Assembly (NCBI GenBank): GCA_963971425.1
Contig: OZ020519.1
Location: forward strand, 8,324,028 to 8,388,027
Direction of reading: 5' to 3'
DNA: 64,000 nucleotides
DNA from: Bryoerythrophyllum caledonicum
Taxonomy: Eukaryota; Streptophyta; Bryopsida; Pottiales; Pottiaceae
Position numbers and translations under genes: made by a program. Under the pieces are notes generated by a model, which did no database searches, was not told the DNA's origin, and worked only from the letters and a program-made list of their open reading frames with translations. Positions within the stretch are counted from its first letter, which is position 1. Each line of letters opens with the position of its first letter. Shown one piece after another: positions 1 to 11,777 of the stretch.

Positions 1-611
1 ACATGGCGGCCGGTAGACGGTTGATTGGAGGGTTACATTCATAACATTGGTGGCTTAAATTATTTATTAATGGGTTAGGCGGTTGATTGGGGGTTACATA
101 AATGACATTGGTTTGATTGGAGGTTAAGTGGTTTATTGGAGGGTACATTAATGATGTTGGAGGCTTACACTATTTGTCAACTCATTTACAAATAGTGTAC
201 TAGGGTAAGTACACTATTCGTACCACTACACTAAACATAAATTTTAGTGTAGTGTTTAAATTGACATTTAATGTAGTTACATTAGTAGGGTAATTGACAT
301 TTAGCGTTTAAGTTCGTAAATAGTATTGCGAACACTAATGAACATTATTAGTGTAGCAATTGTAACATTGATAATCCAGGAACTTCAAATATAAGGTAGA
401 GGCACCCAATTCCGATCAGTAGAGTATGCATGGCATGGTGCATGAAAATGGCAAATGCTTGAAATGGTGTATGAAGTGACCCAAAACTGATAACTCAAAA
501 TCTGAAAACATCGGTCATTATCGGCATTGGGTCACAAAGTATGCAATTTTGGGTTGTTCCACCTCAATTGAGCTCTCATTGGTGGCATTACCTCGAAAGT
601 CAAACAAGGCC
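1..611. repeat. AT-rich start with a diverged short tandem repeat
   Basis: Positions 1-170 hold three to four diverged copies of a unit built on GGTTGATTGGAGGGTTACAT followed by a T/A-rich tail and ACATTGG. The rest to 611 has no coding potential. Positions 379-405 are an inverted scrap of the end of the 310-bp dispersed repeat that is present in fuller form at 903, 12300 and 37967. Confidence 0.5.
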
Positions 612-620
612 GATCGGCAT

Positions 621-899
621 CGATTTGACAGGACATCCCCCACTCTCGGACTTACCGGGTGGGAAACGAGGTGGTGGGACAAATCTTGGCCCCTATTTTG
701 TTTTTGAATGGGGCCCTAAATTTAGCCATAGGGGGATCTCTAGACTAAATTGGGGCCGTAGGCCTCAATTTTGTAAAAAAAAAACAAAAAAAAACCTCTG
801 ACCCCCCCCAAATGGGAGGGCCTGAAAAATCAGCCCATGCAATTAAGACGGGGGCCCACCTCCGGTAAGTCCGAGCGTGGGGGATGTCTTGTCCGCGCC
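621..899 (+). mobile_element. Mutator-type MITE, copy A (279 bp)
   Basis: Non-autonomous DNA transposon without coding capacity. It is flanked by the perfect 9-bp direct repeat GATCGGCAT at 612-620 and 900-908. The ends are inverted: GACAGGACATCCCCCAC reads inward on the left and GACAAGACATCCCCCAC inward on the right, each leading into ACTTACCGG. The outermost 8 bases differ between the two ends (CGATTTGA and GGCGCGGA), and the same two tips occur swapped in copy B, so copies A and B lie in opposite orientation. A 9-bp target duplication is the hallmark of the Mutator superfamily. It sits at the edge of the 310-bp dispersed repeat. Confidence 0.85.
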
Positions 900-902
900 G
901 AT

Positions 903-1211
903 CGGCATTGGGTACCCTCCATGAGTTGGTTATCCATGGCATGTCTTCTCTCTTTTTACTCACTCTCACTTAATGGCATTGGGTGAAGGAGGGCACCAAA
1001 TCTCACCTACTCTATAGTTTAATTATGGGCTCCGGTGGTTTTTGGGCTTCTAAATTCAATATCAATTGCAAATCTTTGAGATTAAATTTGAAAAAGTATT
1101 TGTTGAGTTTCATTCCTAATTCCGCATCTTTCTTCATAAATGTTTTTGACATACAATGTAATTTTAGTCCCCAACTGGCTTAAGTGATTGGAATTGGGTG
1201 CCTCCACCTTA
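903..1211 (+). repeat. 310-bp dispersed repeat, copy 1
   Basis: Shared in order with 37967-38271 (same strand) and 12300-12608 (inverted), including the landmarks ATCCATGGCATGTCTTCT, CACCAAATCTCACCTACTCT, TTGAGTTTCATTCCTAATTC and TTGACATACAATGT. Each copy starts near GGGTACCCTC and ends near GGGTGCCTCCACCTTA, which resemble each other as direct, not inverted, repeats. Family unknown; no coding capacity. Confidence 0.75.
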
Positions 1212-1481
1212 GTAGCACTTATTGTATTCCAAAGGGATTGACAAGTATCATCACTTTTCATACACACTATTCCATTATTCCTACATCAATATGACATGTG
1301 GGGCAGTTGTTGTCGGTGGATTGATTGAATATGTAAATTCACTTGACTTTGATTGAATAAAAAACATCTTTTTGAGGAAAAAAATAATCCACAAGGAAAC
1401 CCTAACCATTGGGGTCTTGAACACATGTAACGCAGACCTTGTGTGAGACCATCTCCACCAGTTGGCAAACCCGGTGGAGGC

Positions 1482-1942
1482 TTAGAGCAGCTCCACCGCC
1501 GGGCCCCATCCCGGCAGACCTGCCCGGTTCGAGGGGTCCGGAGCATGGCTCCTCCACCACGGGCCCGGGGTACAGAAGACTCGCCATTTTTTTTTCAGGT
1601 TCAGACAAGTTGAACGGAATAATTTGCCTTTATGGCGGGCTCATCAAAAAATGCACCGGGCGCGACATCGACTGATGTGCTTCCACGTGGTGGTGTTTTA
1701 ATGGCTGCGGCAGTGGGCTGTGGAGCAGAGTCTAATTCCGCCCAAAGAACTGTACTTGTTTACTTTTGGAACGATTCTGTGCACAAAAAATATTCCATGC
1801 GGCGGCGGGTTGGCGAGCCCACAAAAAATAGCCCGACCACGGTAGAAAATGTGGAAGGATCTTTCGCAGCGGCCCCCACAACCTGCCGCGTCTCCACCCT
1901 GAAAAAGCCCGGGATGGCGTTCACAGGGTGGAGATGCTCTTA
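1482..1942. mobile_element. GC-rich MITE with TTAGAGC...GCTCTTA ends
   Basis: The left end TTAGAGCAGCTCCACC is matched in inverted form by GGTGGAGATGCTCTTA on the right, and GCCCCATCCCGGC is mirrored by GCCCGGGATGGC just inside. TAAGAGCATCTCCA ends are common in plant MITEs of the Mutator and hAT superfamilies. No clear target duplication was found, so the superfamily is open. Open frames within it look random. Confidence 0.5.
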
Positions 1943-2436
1943 CACGGGTGTTTTTAGAGCTATCAAGGTGTGTGCCTAAGGGTTGCTCCACCGGTTACTC
2001 ACTTCCATCAAGGAAATGAATTGGGTGACTTTAAAAATAGTGCTAAGCTTAAGCATGTCAACTTAAGCACCTTAAGCACCTTAACTCTTTTAGGTCAAGA
2101 AGGCCAATATGTGGTCCTTGTCGGGATGAAACCACACCAAAACAATGAATTGAGGAAACATGGTCTTTACAACGGATGTGCAACTAGTTACAACGATTTT
2201 GATGAAACCATTAGAGCACTAACCAGTGCTCGAAATCGGTGGAGAGGCTGATTTCCATGAAGTGGGATCGCAATGAAATGTAACGTCTCTGAAGATGATA
2301 TATTTCATGATCTATTACAATCGTAGATTCTCCCTAAGCTTCGTAAGCTTGCTGGGTTTAATGGGTTAAATATGTCTAATTGCCACAAAAAAAGGGTAGT
2401 ATTAGTAAAGTTTGACTAAGTTTGGTAACTTGTGCC
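1943..2436. other. No recognisable gene
   Basis: A 93-codon open frame (1970-2251) matches no family I recognise and has no clear gene context. Near 2050-2085 short runs of CTTAAGCACCTTAAGCACC appear, related in inverted form to the repeats at 4020-4210. Confidence 0.4.
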
Positions 2437-2440
2437 TTAA

Positions 2441-3842
2441 AGGCCCAGGGCCTTTTTACACCAAAAACACTTCAAAATTACTTGTTATAGTTGTCACGGG
2501 ACGTCTCGTTAAAGGCCTCTCCGCATTGTAGTATTTTAGCGTAGACTAGTTTGTTACTAATCTAGAGGTTTAGAGACGTACTGTGGCGGACCACTTTCAT
2601 CCGTGGACGATTTTCATCCACGTAGGGTTGTGTGTGCGTATAGCGCCGCACACGTCCTTGACTTGACGTATTTGTCAAGTCAAGATTTGTGAGTGAGTTT
2701 GAGAGTGTTTAGTGATTACTTTTGCTTGTAAGTGATTGTTTATCATTAATAGAGGCTCCACATTCTCTTATACTACTTGCACTCATTGATTCTCCCTTTC
2801 TAGAGTGCAAGACGCTTGACTACTCTTGTGATTTACTAGTTATTCCTTGAGGGTGTATCACGTATACTTGTTTTACTATATGTTTTTCGTTTATTTAATG
2901 TTGGTTAGGACTCTCAATCTGTTGTAGTTATCGATCTTTGTTACACAACATATTGCAATGAGTAAAGAAGGAACAAAGATTTTTATTTCTACCCCTAACC
3001 GTAGGATCTAAATTAAAGCTCACTAAGTAACGTCCTCATAAAACTTCATAAACTTTGACCACACATATTGAAAGATTATAGTGTGTAAAGTAGACAAAAT
3101 GGTTCATTTTCTTCCCTGCGTTGAGTGGATCAACAAACTTTGACTTCACTTGGTTTGAAATTTTTGCATCACACAAGGTCTAGATTCTTTACTATCTTGT
3201 TAAGCATGAAGTTAGTTCCTTGTACACCAATTTTTAGAGGTAGAAGAAGGGTGTAACATATTCAAAACAATTGTGTGAGGAGTAGAGGTTCAAAAATCAT
3301 CAGTTTGCGTTTTGTTTTTATGGGAACTAAATATGTTTTAGAATGGAAATCCAAACGGTTGATAAGAAGGTTTACAACACATCTTGTAGTAGAAAAAATA
3401 AAAATTATAAAATATAAAGATCTCTAAATTTTATGTGAAAAAGAAGAAGTTTTTGTAGTACCTTGGTCAACAATTTGTGACAATGTATGAAAATGTTTGA
3501 CTTGGGTTAATGTGCTATTTTCACTATAGACAAGATTAAAAAAATTGGGCAATATGAAAGAAAATGATATTACTTGCCACTATTGAAAATCTCACGTTTC
3601 AATGAGTTGCCAACTCCAAAATCTCACATTTTGGAGTTGCCTGACGTGCCTGCTCTCCCCATTAAAACTTCAAAATCCTATAACTTTTGCATTGAATGTT
3701 AGATTTAAGAAAAAATTGCACGCACACAAAGCTTTTAGTAATATGCATTTACAATTAAAATTTCAAAACGTTATAAATTGACACTATAGGAATTTGCCCA
3801 AATTCCTAGAGTCCCCTGAGGAGACACTTGGGCCTTTAGGGG
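2441..3842 (+). mobile_element. TTAA-flanked element, copy 1 (with an internal insertion)
   Basis: Begins after TTAA at 2437-2440 (AAGGCCCAGGGCC) and ends in GGGCCTTTAGGGG before TTAT. Its body matches the elements at 13931, 15104 (inverted) and 49798 (inverted) through landmarks such as CATAAACTTTGACC, GATTATAGTGT, TTCATTTTCTTCCCTGCGTT and CAAAACAATTGTG. The others lack the stretch at about 2490-2950, which is therefore a later insertion. No coding capacity. Confidence 0.6.
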
Positions 3843-3850
3843 TTATGTAG

Positions 3851-3938
3851 GCCTAGGGCGAATTGACCCCTCGTTGGGACTTACTCGAGGACTTACTTGT
3901 TGGGACTTACTCGAGGACTTACTCGTTGGGACTTACTT
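3851..3938 (+). repeat. Mutator-MITE end fragment expanded in tandem
   Basis: GGGCGAATTGACCCC followed by GTTGGGACTTACTCGAGG matches the terminal inverted repeat of the MITE at 11778. Here the unit ending ACTTACTCGAGG recurs with a 26-bp period, two and a half times, with no MITE body attached. Confidence 0.6.
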
Positions 3939-3949
3939 AGTTTGGTAAC

Positions 3950-4210
3950 TTTAGTAGTAGTAGTTAAGTTCAGCTAAGTAGTAGTTAAGTTCAACAAAGT
4001 AGTAGTTAAGTAGCATGCTAAGGTGCTTGAATTGACATGTTTAAGTTGCCTAACTTAAGGTGCTCAAGGTGCTTAATTCGTCATGCTAAAGTTGCTGAAG
4101 GTGCTTAAGTCGACATGTACTTAACTTACGAAAGTTAGTTGACATGCTTAACTTATCACATCCACATGCTTAACTTCACCACATCGACATGCTTAACTTA
4201 ACCAATACAC
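3950..4210 (+). repeat. Two short-unit minisatellites
   Basis: First a roughly 20-bp unit AGTAGTAGTTAAGTTCA (3955-4016), then an irregular array of GACATGCTTAACTT and AAGGTGCTTAA units to 4205. No coding potential. Confidence 0.6.
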
Positions 4211-5042
4211 ACAGTAATACAATGCTAATTCACGTCAATGCGCACAGTAATAATGTGAGTGGATTCACGATTCAATAAAAGCTGGGAGAAAGTGATCAGA
4301 AAGGACCAATTGGGGGCCTGTTTGGAGGGGACCCCGGCGACTTCTGCCATACAGTGGGCCTGCTTGGCAAGATTTTCCCCGCTCCTCCTCCAAGTTTGCC
4401 AACTGGTGGAGATGGTCTAATCTTGACCTCGGTGTGCACTTTGTAACCTTGACCTTCGCATGTGAGCCATGGGAAGCGCAATTATTGCCCACATCTAGAA
4501 TACTATTGACCCATCTGAGCGGAAACTTTGCAAATCTCGCTACCAAGGGAACTTGGAAAGTGGTTCACTCAGAGGAACTGAACGACATGAAAGTTGGAGT
4601 GACATCTAAGGTATGGACACCAACCACTATTGTCTATGTGAAGCCTTCCACCAAAAACTGATCAATTGAAACATAGCATGCTCAACTAAATTTTCAGATT
4701 TCCAACAGAATCTGAATTCAAACTTCACCAAAAACAAAAACAAGGGGGGTAATGGAAACCAGTTCCTCGCACACATCCAACTCATACCAGCACAAGATTG
4801 AGTAAGTTTATCCATTGAAAGTACCCGAAGATACTAGTGGTTCGTAATTCCACCATCCCCTCCGCTTCAAATGAGACCCCCACAAGAAGAAGGGGTCCCC
4901 TGAGCTTGTATATATACAGAGGCATCGTGGCAGAACACTGATACAGCACTCTTCCTGAAACTTGTTACTACCTTCAAACCTTCCTAAAATCAATGTACAA
5001 GTCTATTTAACACAAGCAGTATGTAAGCAGTAGGTGAAAACA
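4211..5042. other. Intergenic stretch, probable 3' flank of the HSP20-like gene
   Basis: No gene recognised. At 4397-4421 lies an inverted copy of CCATCTCCACCAGTTGGC (first copy at 1449). The part next to 5043 is likely the 3' UTR of the minus-strand gene. A 75-codon plus-strand frame (4434-4661) has no recognisable family. Confidence 0.4.
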
Positions 5043-6458
5043 CTAATGTACGTAGACAGAGAACCCGCCCACCCAAGAGCCCACGCTCCGGAAGAAGTCA
5101 TGGTGAGGTTGTTGCTGTTCAAAGCTCAAGGATTGAGTAGCGCAGCTCCTTCTTCTGGGGCTGCCGAAGCATTCCAGATCCTCAAGCACTGCTTCCTGCA
5201 GCTTCTCTTGGTCGATGTCACGGTCTTCCGCTCTGGGACTGGGGCTTGGTCTTGGGCTCGGGCTCGGGATCGGGCTCGGGCTCAGTCTTGGGCTCGGGCT
5301 GCGTGAAGACCGTGGCCTTCTAGGACTGCCAAAGCTCTCCAGATCCTCCAGGACTTCGCGTTGCATTCGCTCTTCCTCGGATTCGCCTTCCAAGTCTGGG
5401 TCGCGAGTCTCGTCCTTGCACGAGGGCACGGTCTTGGGGATGATCACGGATAGGAGGTCGCGGTCGTAGGTCGCCACTGAATTCTCGGGGATGGTCGTAG
5501 GCGGCAGACGAAACCTCCAGAAATCCACCTGAAACCGACACCCACCTCACGTCGGTTAGTTTGGTAACAGAAACTAGGTGTGAAGGGGACCGAGTTTTGA
5601 ACCTTTTTTTTTCTTAATTCTACTGTGACAAAAGAAAGATTTACAACATCAACATATAACAATCCAAACTAGACTAGAATCCTAGTGCCTAAGGTCCATT
5701 CGAACCAAATTAGAAGAGCCAAATGAAACTAAAGCAAGCGGCCATCACACGGTCGCCCAATAGAGGTGTCAGGGCTAGGGACCGGACGCAAACCAAGTGT
5801 ACCATCTGTGTAGATGATGTGATATCATCTACTCCATTCATAGATTCTAAATAGTCCAGAGGTTGGTATGAAGTGGGCCTCGATGAAGGAATGACCCACT
5901 CAAAAAGGAACTAATGCATAGAAAATTCCAACCCAAAGAGGCCACCCTATCACTGGTTCATTGGTTGTAGAATGCTATGACACATCAGATGGCTGAAGCT
6001 CATTTGCTGAAAGAAACAAAAAAGGAGAAAAAAAACAGAAAGCTGAAACAAGGTTTAAAACACAGGAAAAAGGTTCAGAATAAAACAGAAAAAAAGTAGA
6101 AAATAAAACCAAAAAATTTCCAGAAAGTCTAAAAACTGTGGCATACCTCGGGGATGTCGACATGAGTTTCGACGCCACGAACAAGCACTTTGGTGGCGCC
6201 CGGAACGATTTCCATGACCTCGACCTTGACATCACCCAAGGGCAGCCCCGGAAGGCGAACTTGGAAGCGGAAAGAGTCGTGAAACTCGAGCACGCTCACG
6301 GGCGTCTCGGCGTGGAGAGGGAGCTCCAGCACGCGCGAGAACAGGTGCGGCATCCGCTTCAGCTTCTTCAGGCCCGGCGCGTTCAGAGTCAGGGATGCAG
6401 GGGGTGTTGCGGTGGATCGCTTCAAAGTGGCCCCGTTCAGAACGTCCATAGCATCCAT
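5043..6458 (-). CDS. HSP20-like (alpha-crystallin domain) protein with Ser/Pro-Arg tail
   Basis: Two exons, complement(5043..5528, 6147..6458), joined in phase 0 with a GTATGC donor and TTTCAG acceptor: 265 aa. The first exon ends in the front half of an alpha-crystallin domain (SFRFQVRLPG, then DVKVEV, about residues 60-90). The second opens with the back half (WRFRLPPTTIPENSVATYDR, then LSVIIPK, residues 105-137). This layout is that of the small-heat-shock fold, but the protein is divergent and has an unusual C-terminal half: an acidic stretch, an SPSP-rich repeat of about 30 residues and a duplicated motif, VLEDLESFGSPRR and VLEDLECFGSPRR, on either side of it. Plants have nuclear HSP20-like proteins of this divergent sort (the IDM2/IDM3 group). 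I infer a regulatory role rather than a bulk chaperone role. The start is the first ATG of the open frame; a second ATG lies 3 codons on. Confidence 0.8.
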
Positions 6459-7587
6459 TCTGGATTAGCCGTTTCCTGCACAAACGTCAAGAAGAGGTTG
6501 GAAAATCAAACTTCAGTAGTAGCGTACGTAAAGTAGCACTTTACTTCAAAACAATCCTACTCCATGTGAACCCCACAAGATCCAACCCAAAGAAACTTCC
6601 TCACACACAAAGGCTCCCTTCTCGTAACCAACCCTCACAATCAAAAATCCACCCTCTTCTCGCCTCCTCGGAAAGGGGGAAAACCAACCCAAAAAAACCA
6701 CCCTCTTCTCTCCTCTCCTCGGAAAAGGGGAAAACCAAACACTTCATACCCTCTCCTCTCCTCTCCTCTCCTCTCCTCTCCTCGGAAAGGGGGAAAACCA
6801 AACAAAATTCACCCTCGTCTCTCCTCCTCGGAAAGGGGGAAAATCAAACACTTCATACCCTCTTTTTGCGAAGATCCTTGCAGAGCACACTCCAAACTCA
6901 GCCGATCTCTAAACCCAACCAAAGAAAAACACTTCTCGACACTTGATGCTCTCCAAGCAACAAGATTTCCAACAACAACCACAACAACAACCCAAGCAAA
7001 TGTACCTGTGAGTGCCTCGAACTTTTCTCTCAGAGACCTCCTCCAAGTCTGCACCTGGGAAATTCACACCCCCAAAAACACCCTCAATCCCACATCCTCA
7101 CAACACCAACAAAACGTCCCTACTTACCAGTAACTCACTAGTGACGTACTAGTAACCCACGGACCCTCATCGAGAGTCCCTACTCACTAGAAAGTCACGA
7201 AAAAGTCAGAGGCGGCGAAAAACGTACATTACGATGTTGATGTGACGCCGCGCACACAAAAGTGAGACGCTCGAGAGTGCTTGTGTGTGCTAATTAACAA
7301 CTTGTGTGTGGGTTTGAGTGCTACTTAACACTACTTGGGTGCGGAAAATTGACATAGATCTAGAGTGCTTGTGGGTGAGTGTGGAAGGGGGTTTTGAGGA
7401 GGAGGAGTCTAGAAGTGTTGTTGTTGAGTCAAGGGGGAGGTGGTGTTTATTGGGAGTGATGAAGGTAGATACACTTGTTTGAAGGTGGGGTGACATCCGC
7501 CCTTTCTCCGCCTTGACTTGGGCCATGCTTGAGTGACTCGGAAAGGTGAACTTTCGCTTTTACAAGGATTGGGACGCCGGCAGAATT
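6459..7587. other. Upstream region of the HSP20-like gene with a pyrimidine-rich minisatellite
   Basis: Positions 6640-6870 hold four irregular units of CTCCTCGGAAAGGGGGAAAA and CACTTCATACCCTCT joined by CTCTC runs. On the minus strand this would be a purine-rich leader or promoter of the HSP20-like gene. Positions 7125-7330 are GC-richer with stretches of GTGTG; no gene seen. Confidence 0.5.
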
Positions 7588-8017
7588 GCATTAACGTCAA
7601 AATACCTTAAACCGACACTTTAGTGATTGTGTGTTTCAAAAGTTGAGATTTAATTGCAAAAAAAATATTCTTGGGTAGAGAAATAAGGTTCTGATTTGTG
7701 AGAGAAAAAAAATTTGAAAACAACGCTGTAGATTGTGAGAAAAAAGAAAGAAAGTGGGTTTTCTCCAATCAACCCTAAAGCGACCACGTTTAGTGACAAA
7801 ACCAAACCTTAAAAGCACATTAAACCGTCACCTCTATCCCACCAAACCGCCAGCTCCATCCAGCTCCATCCTTGCATTCATTGGTGGGCTTGGAATAGAC
7901 TTGGAATATTTCTGACAGAAATTATGACAAAAAAAGAGAGGAAGAAATCCGGTTCTGCAAGGTCTGCAGGGTCGCTTCAGGGTTGAGTGTCGGTTTAAGG
8001 TATTTTGACGTTAATGC
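7588..8017. repeat. 430-bp segment with perfect 32-bp inverted ends
   Basis: The arms at 7588-7619 and 7986-8017 are identical over 32 of 32 bases when one is reversed (starting GCATTAACGTCAAAATACC). Arms this exact suggest a recent MITE-type insertion. No clear target duplication flanks it; AGGATTGG occurs near both sides (7565 and 8019) but is not adjacent on the left. Confidence 0.65.
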
Positions 8018-9833
8018 TAGGATTGGAAATTGGAATTCCTTTTTCCCTTCTTTTTTTTCCTTTCCTAATTTTTTTTTTAAATTTTTTTTGAAGTGACGTT
8101 GCTTGGTTGGGCACCGTAGATGGTGGGAGGGATGAAGGGACCTCTTTATTTCATGTAGACGGATGTCACGAAGGGTGGGCTAGGGTAGGTCTCTTTCTCT
8201 AGATTTTTACTATTTTGGGATTCCAGAAGTGTTTTTGGGTTTTTTTTTTGCCAACTTTGGAGCCTGAGGCACAAAAGTCCACTGAAAGCCCCACATTGGT
8301 CTAAACAGGGCCCGCCTCCAACACAAAAATATGGCAAGGTTTTGTCCACACACCCCTTCATGTAGATCCGTCTATGGTTTATAGAGTGCCTGATGAGGGA
8401 TGATTTGATTATTTTTATACTTAGGTAAAAAGAATAAAAAGCTTACTTTTATTTTTGTTTGTTCCAGCGTCGGATTAATTTTTATTCTTTTACTATGGTT
8501 TACTATGGTTTACTATGATTTGATTATTTTTTATAAGCTTACTATGGTTTGATTATTTTTTATTCTTGCTTTTTCCTTTTTACTTTTACTGTTTTGCTGG
8601 CGGCTTGGTTCATGAGGTCATGTGTGTTGCCTTGTGTCGACGACACAAGTATGGGTGTTTCTCATGAGTATAGTTAATTGCATGTACCCCCTGGGTAAGA
8701 ACTAATTATTTTTAATGAAAGGGAACTGTTGCCGCCCCCTTGGGAGTGGGAAGCACTCAAATAACGGCACAACTTGGATGCGTCATAACATTCATTAGTT
8801 GGATAGACCTTCTTCTTTGTGATGGGACACATGTGGGTTGTTTAGTAGATGCATTTTCTACTGTAGGTCATCTTTAGCTAAAGTTGAACACCAGAAGAAG
8901 GGGTGATTGATGGATCCCACATTTGGTTCTTTTTGTTGGAGTCCATCTTGCTCTCACCCTATTTCTAGTTTGTTCCGTCGTATGGCCTTTTGAACATAGG
9001 TACAATTGGTATTTTAAAAAACCCGAAAGGGTATAATTCTCGTGTATTGATATAAATATTTGCCCAATCTTTATTTCAATATTAAAACACAAAACTCAAA
9101 CTTTTGGAACTCGCAAACATTAAAAAAATCGTTTTAATTGGTTCAAAATGTCTGCAATGATTAGTTTCTGAATTATATCATTCAAAGGTGTTTGATCACT
9201 TTGCATTGCACTTTCTTTTAGCTTTTATCATACATGGCATCTTATGAAGATGGACCTTTGGGGCTCTTTTTGGACAATTTCTTCACTTTCCAACACCGTC
9301 ATGAAAAAAGTAGGGCTCTTCTATAAACTTCATGATTGAGTCGTATCGTTCTTTTTGGCAATGGAATTCATCTCATTTTCTCCAAAAAAAAAAAATTGAA
9401 GTTATATTAGAAGAAATGGAATCTAGAGTGCATTATGCAAAACCTTGTTGTATAATGAAGAGTTGTTTCTCATCTTTGACTTCAACTTTTTCAATTCCTT
9501 ACTTATACAAATTAGTTTCCATTAGCGTAGCCAATTAACAAGTCTGTCTACAAGTCAATGATGAAAATTTCACGAAATGACCATAGTATAAAATAATAAT
9601 AAAAAGGATTATATATTGATGCATTATTCAGAGTTTGATATTATTAAACTCTCCATAGATGAAGCTCATGAAATCTTGCTTCAACAGTTTGTGATAGAGT
9701 TAATTTGAAAATAAACTAAAAAAGAACACAAAGTTAATTCATTGTATGACTCTTGTGTTGTTGCAAAGCTTTTCTAAATGCCTACTTTTAATTTCTAAAA
9801 CTAAAAAACCATACTCCAAAATCAAACTATTAA
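8018..9833. other. AT-rich intergenic DNA without a recognised gene
   Basis: Contains short direct repeats of TTTACTATGGTT at 8493-8560 and a palindrome CTTGTGTCGACGACACAAG at 8632-8650. Open frames are short and look random. Confidence 0.45.
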
Positions 9834-10673
9834 CTCCTAAAGGACCATTTGTACCTACGAGGTACAAATCCATTTTGGGCAGGTTCCTACAAATCCAATT
9901 TGGAGGATAACTTCTTGAAATATTTAGTGAAAATAGAAATACAGTTATCTTTATGGGGAGTTTTTTTTTTTTTTGGACTTATGGAAAAAAAGTTATGGTG
10001 CTTCAAACATAAAGAGCTCAACTCTGTTGGCAGCTGGGTAGGGTACTTTAGACATGCATAGTGCTACTATAGAGTTGATAATTGCACTTTTTTGAGGTGG
10101 GTAGTAGTGAAGGAAAGTTCTTGGCAACCTTCATTGTGTTCACTTCAAAACGCATAGAAATTAAGGATTTTTTATTTTTTTTTAAAATTGTTAGAAGAAG
10201 TCATGATAATTCCATTCCCCGTCTGGATTTTAGATCCAACAATTAATTATTTATTTTAAAAATATGATTGTTGGCCTACGTAAATGGCCACTTTCTAAAC
10301 CCCTAGTTGTTGCATGTCCAATTTTCTTATTGTAAACACCTCCATTACTTGTGATTTTCGGCATGCAATGACTTAACACAAGGTAGAACATAGATTTATT
10401 GAGTTTATGCCATTTGAAGTGAAAAATATGCCATTATCTTGAGTCAAAGTACACTGACCCAATCCAGACACAATGGAAAAAAACAAATGCATATCTTTCA
10501 ATCTGCACGGTCAAAGTTTACAAAAAAAAATTGAATGTCTTCTTGTAGTAGTTGACTTGAAGATCCAACAGTTGAAAGTAGTTTTTTTTAATAAAAAAGT
10601 CTAATAACATCTCATCTCAAAGTGACAGTTTTGGGGTGGTTTTGATGAAGCACAAGGCCTGGTCCTTTAGAGG
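9834..10673 (+). mobile_element. TTAA-flanked element, copy 2 (840 bp)
   Basis: Bounded by TTAA at 9830-9833 and 10674-10677. Ends CTCCTAAAGGACCA and TGGTCCTTTAGAGG are inverted (12 of 14). Just inside the left end lies a hairpin, TTTGTACC-TACGA-GGTACAAA. The body is shared in inverted form with 48738-49570. No coding capacity. Confidence 0.7.
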
Positions 10674-11777
10674 TTAAGAACTTGCCTTATCTCTCAAATG
10701 TCCCTTAAAGGGCGAAATGTCCATTGGGGGTTGAGTATCACCCATTGGGTTAATATTTTAATCATCACCGTCACTACTATTAACTATTGCTATTATTATC
10801 ATTATTTTAGTAACGTGAACCAGTTGACCTCCAAATTAAAACACACGGTTGAAGAACTTTTGTGTAATTTTGATGAGCTCCAAAGTCAACCAAGGATCAC
10901 ATTTTCTTCTTTTGATAGTATAGGAGGAATCTTGCAAATTTCAACAAAAACAAGATTAGTACTATATCCCATTGTCATGAAATACAAATATGCTTTAGAG
11001 AGTAAAAGACATGATACAATCTAAACTCTTTATATATTACCTCTTTAAGTGTTATAATCTCATATATGTTATGAAAATTACACTCCAAAAAATCTACACA
11101 ATTAAGTGTAATATGTTGAGTGTCATGATATGCCTCGCTCCCTACTTCATTAATTTAACTTCTATAAGTGTTAAATTTGTTAATCTGAAAAACTATGGGG
11201 CGATAAATTGGATGAAAATTGACGCAATGGATGCAAAATAAATGTTATTAATTATCGATATCAAATTTTATAAGTGCTACATGTTATTACAGTCTATATG
11301 TTGTGATTTTTTTTTTGCTCATTACCTGTAGCATATAAAGAGTTTAGACTGTAGAGCGTAATTTTGTTTATTCCTTGGTTTGTGTCAAAAATAGAATGAA
11401 ATAAAGATATTCCAAAACAAGGACCCCTCATGCACATGATGACAAGACTGTGGATAAGAGGTACCGGTATTACCAAGTTCCAAAACCTTGGGAGGAAATT
11501 TTGGGGACAAGTCATGCATGATTTTACTATTTTCAAAAACAATAATAGTTGATGATTCCACCAATGACCTGCTTCGAACCTGACCCTTTCTTTGCTTCCA
11601 ATTGATTCCACACTTGCCAACAACTGACCTACAATGACCTACAACTTCAATCTGTGGCTTGGGAAGAAATTTAACTACTTTCCCAAGCTAAAATAGACTA
11701 TATACTATTTAAGCACACGAATAAATATTTGGAAAATATGCTATTTATCTTATCAAATGCCACACTCACATTTATTG
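10674..11777. other. AT-rich intergenic DNA, nothing recognised
   Basis: Short open frames on both strands (10698-11024 plus, 11294-11623 minus) show no family motif, no codon bias and no splice context. Confidence 0.4.

Noticed and set aside
2492-2950. Segment inserted in the first TTAA element, with TG...CA ends, considered as a solo LTR
   Set aside because: No matching 5-bp duplication and no second copy in the window. It could be an old solo LTR but cannot be supported; kept only as an insertion.
5034-5469. Plus-strand open frames opposite the HSP20-like gene, with Leu/Gly repeats
   Set aside because: Antisense shadows of the SPSP-coding repeat.
8632-8650. Perfect palindrome CTTGTGTCG-A-CGACACAAG as a terminator or operator
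   Set aside because: Isolated in AT-rich intergenic DNA with no gene nearby; may be chance.
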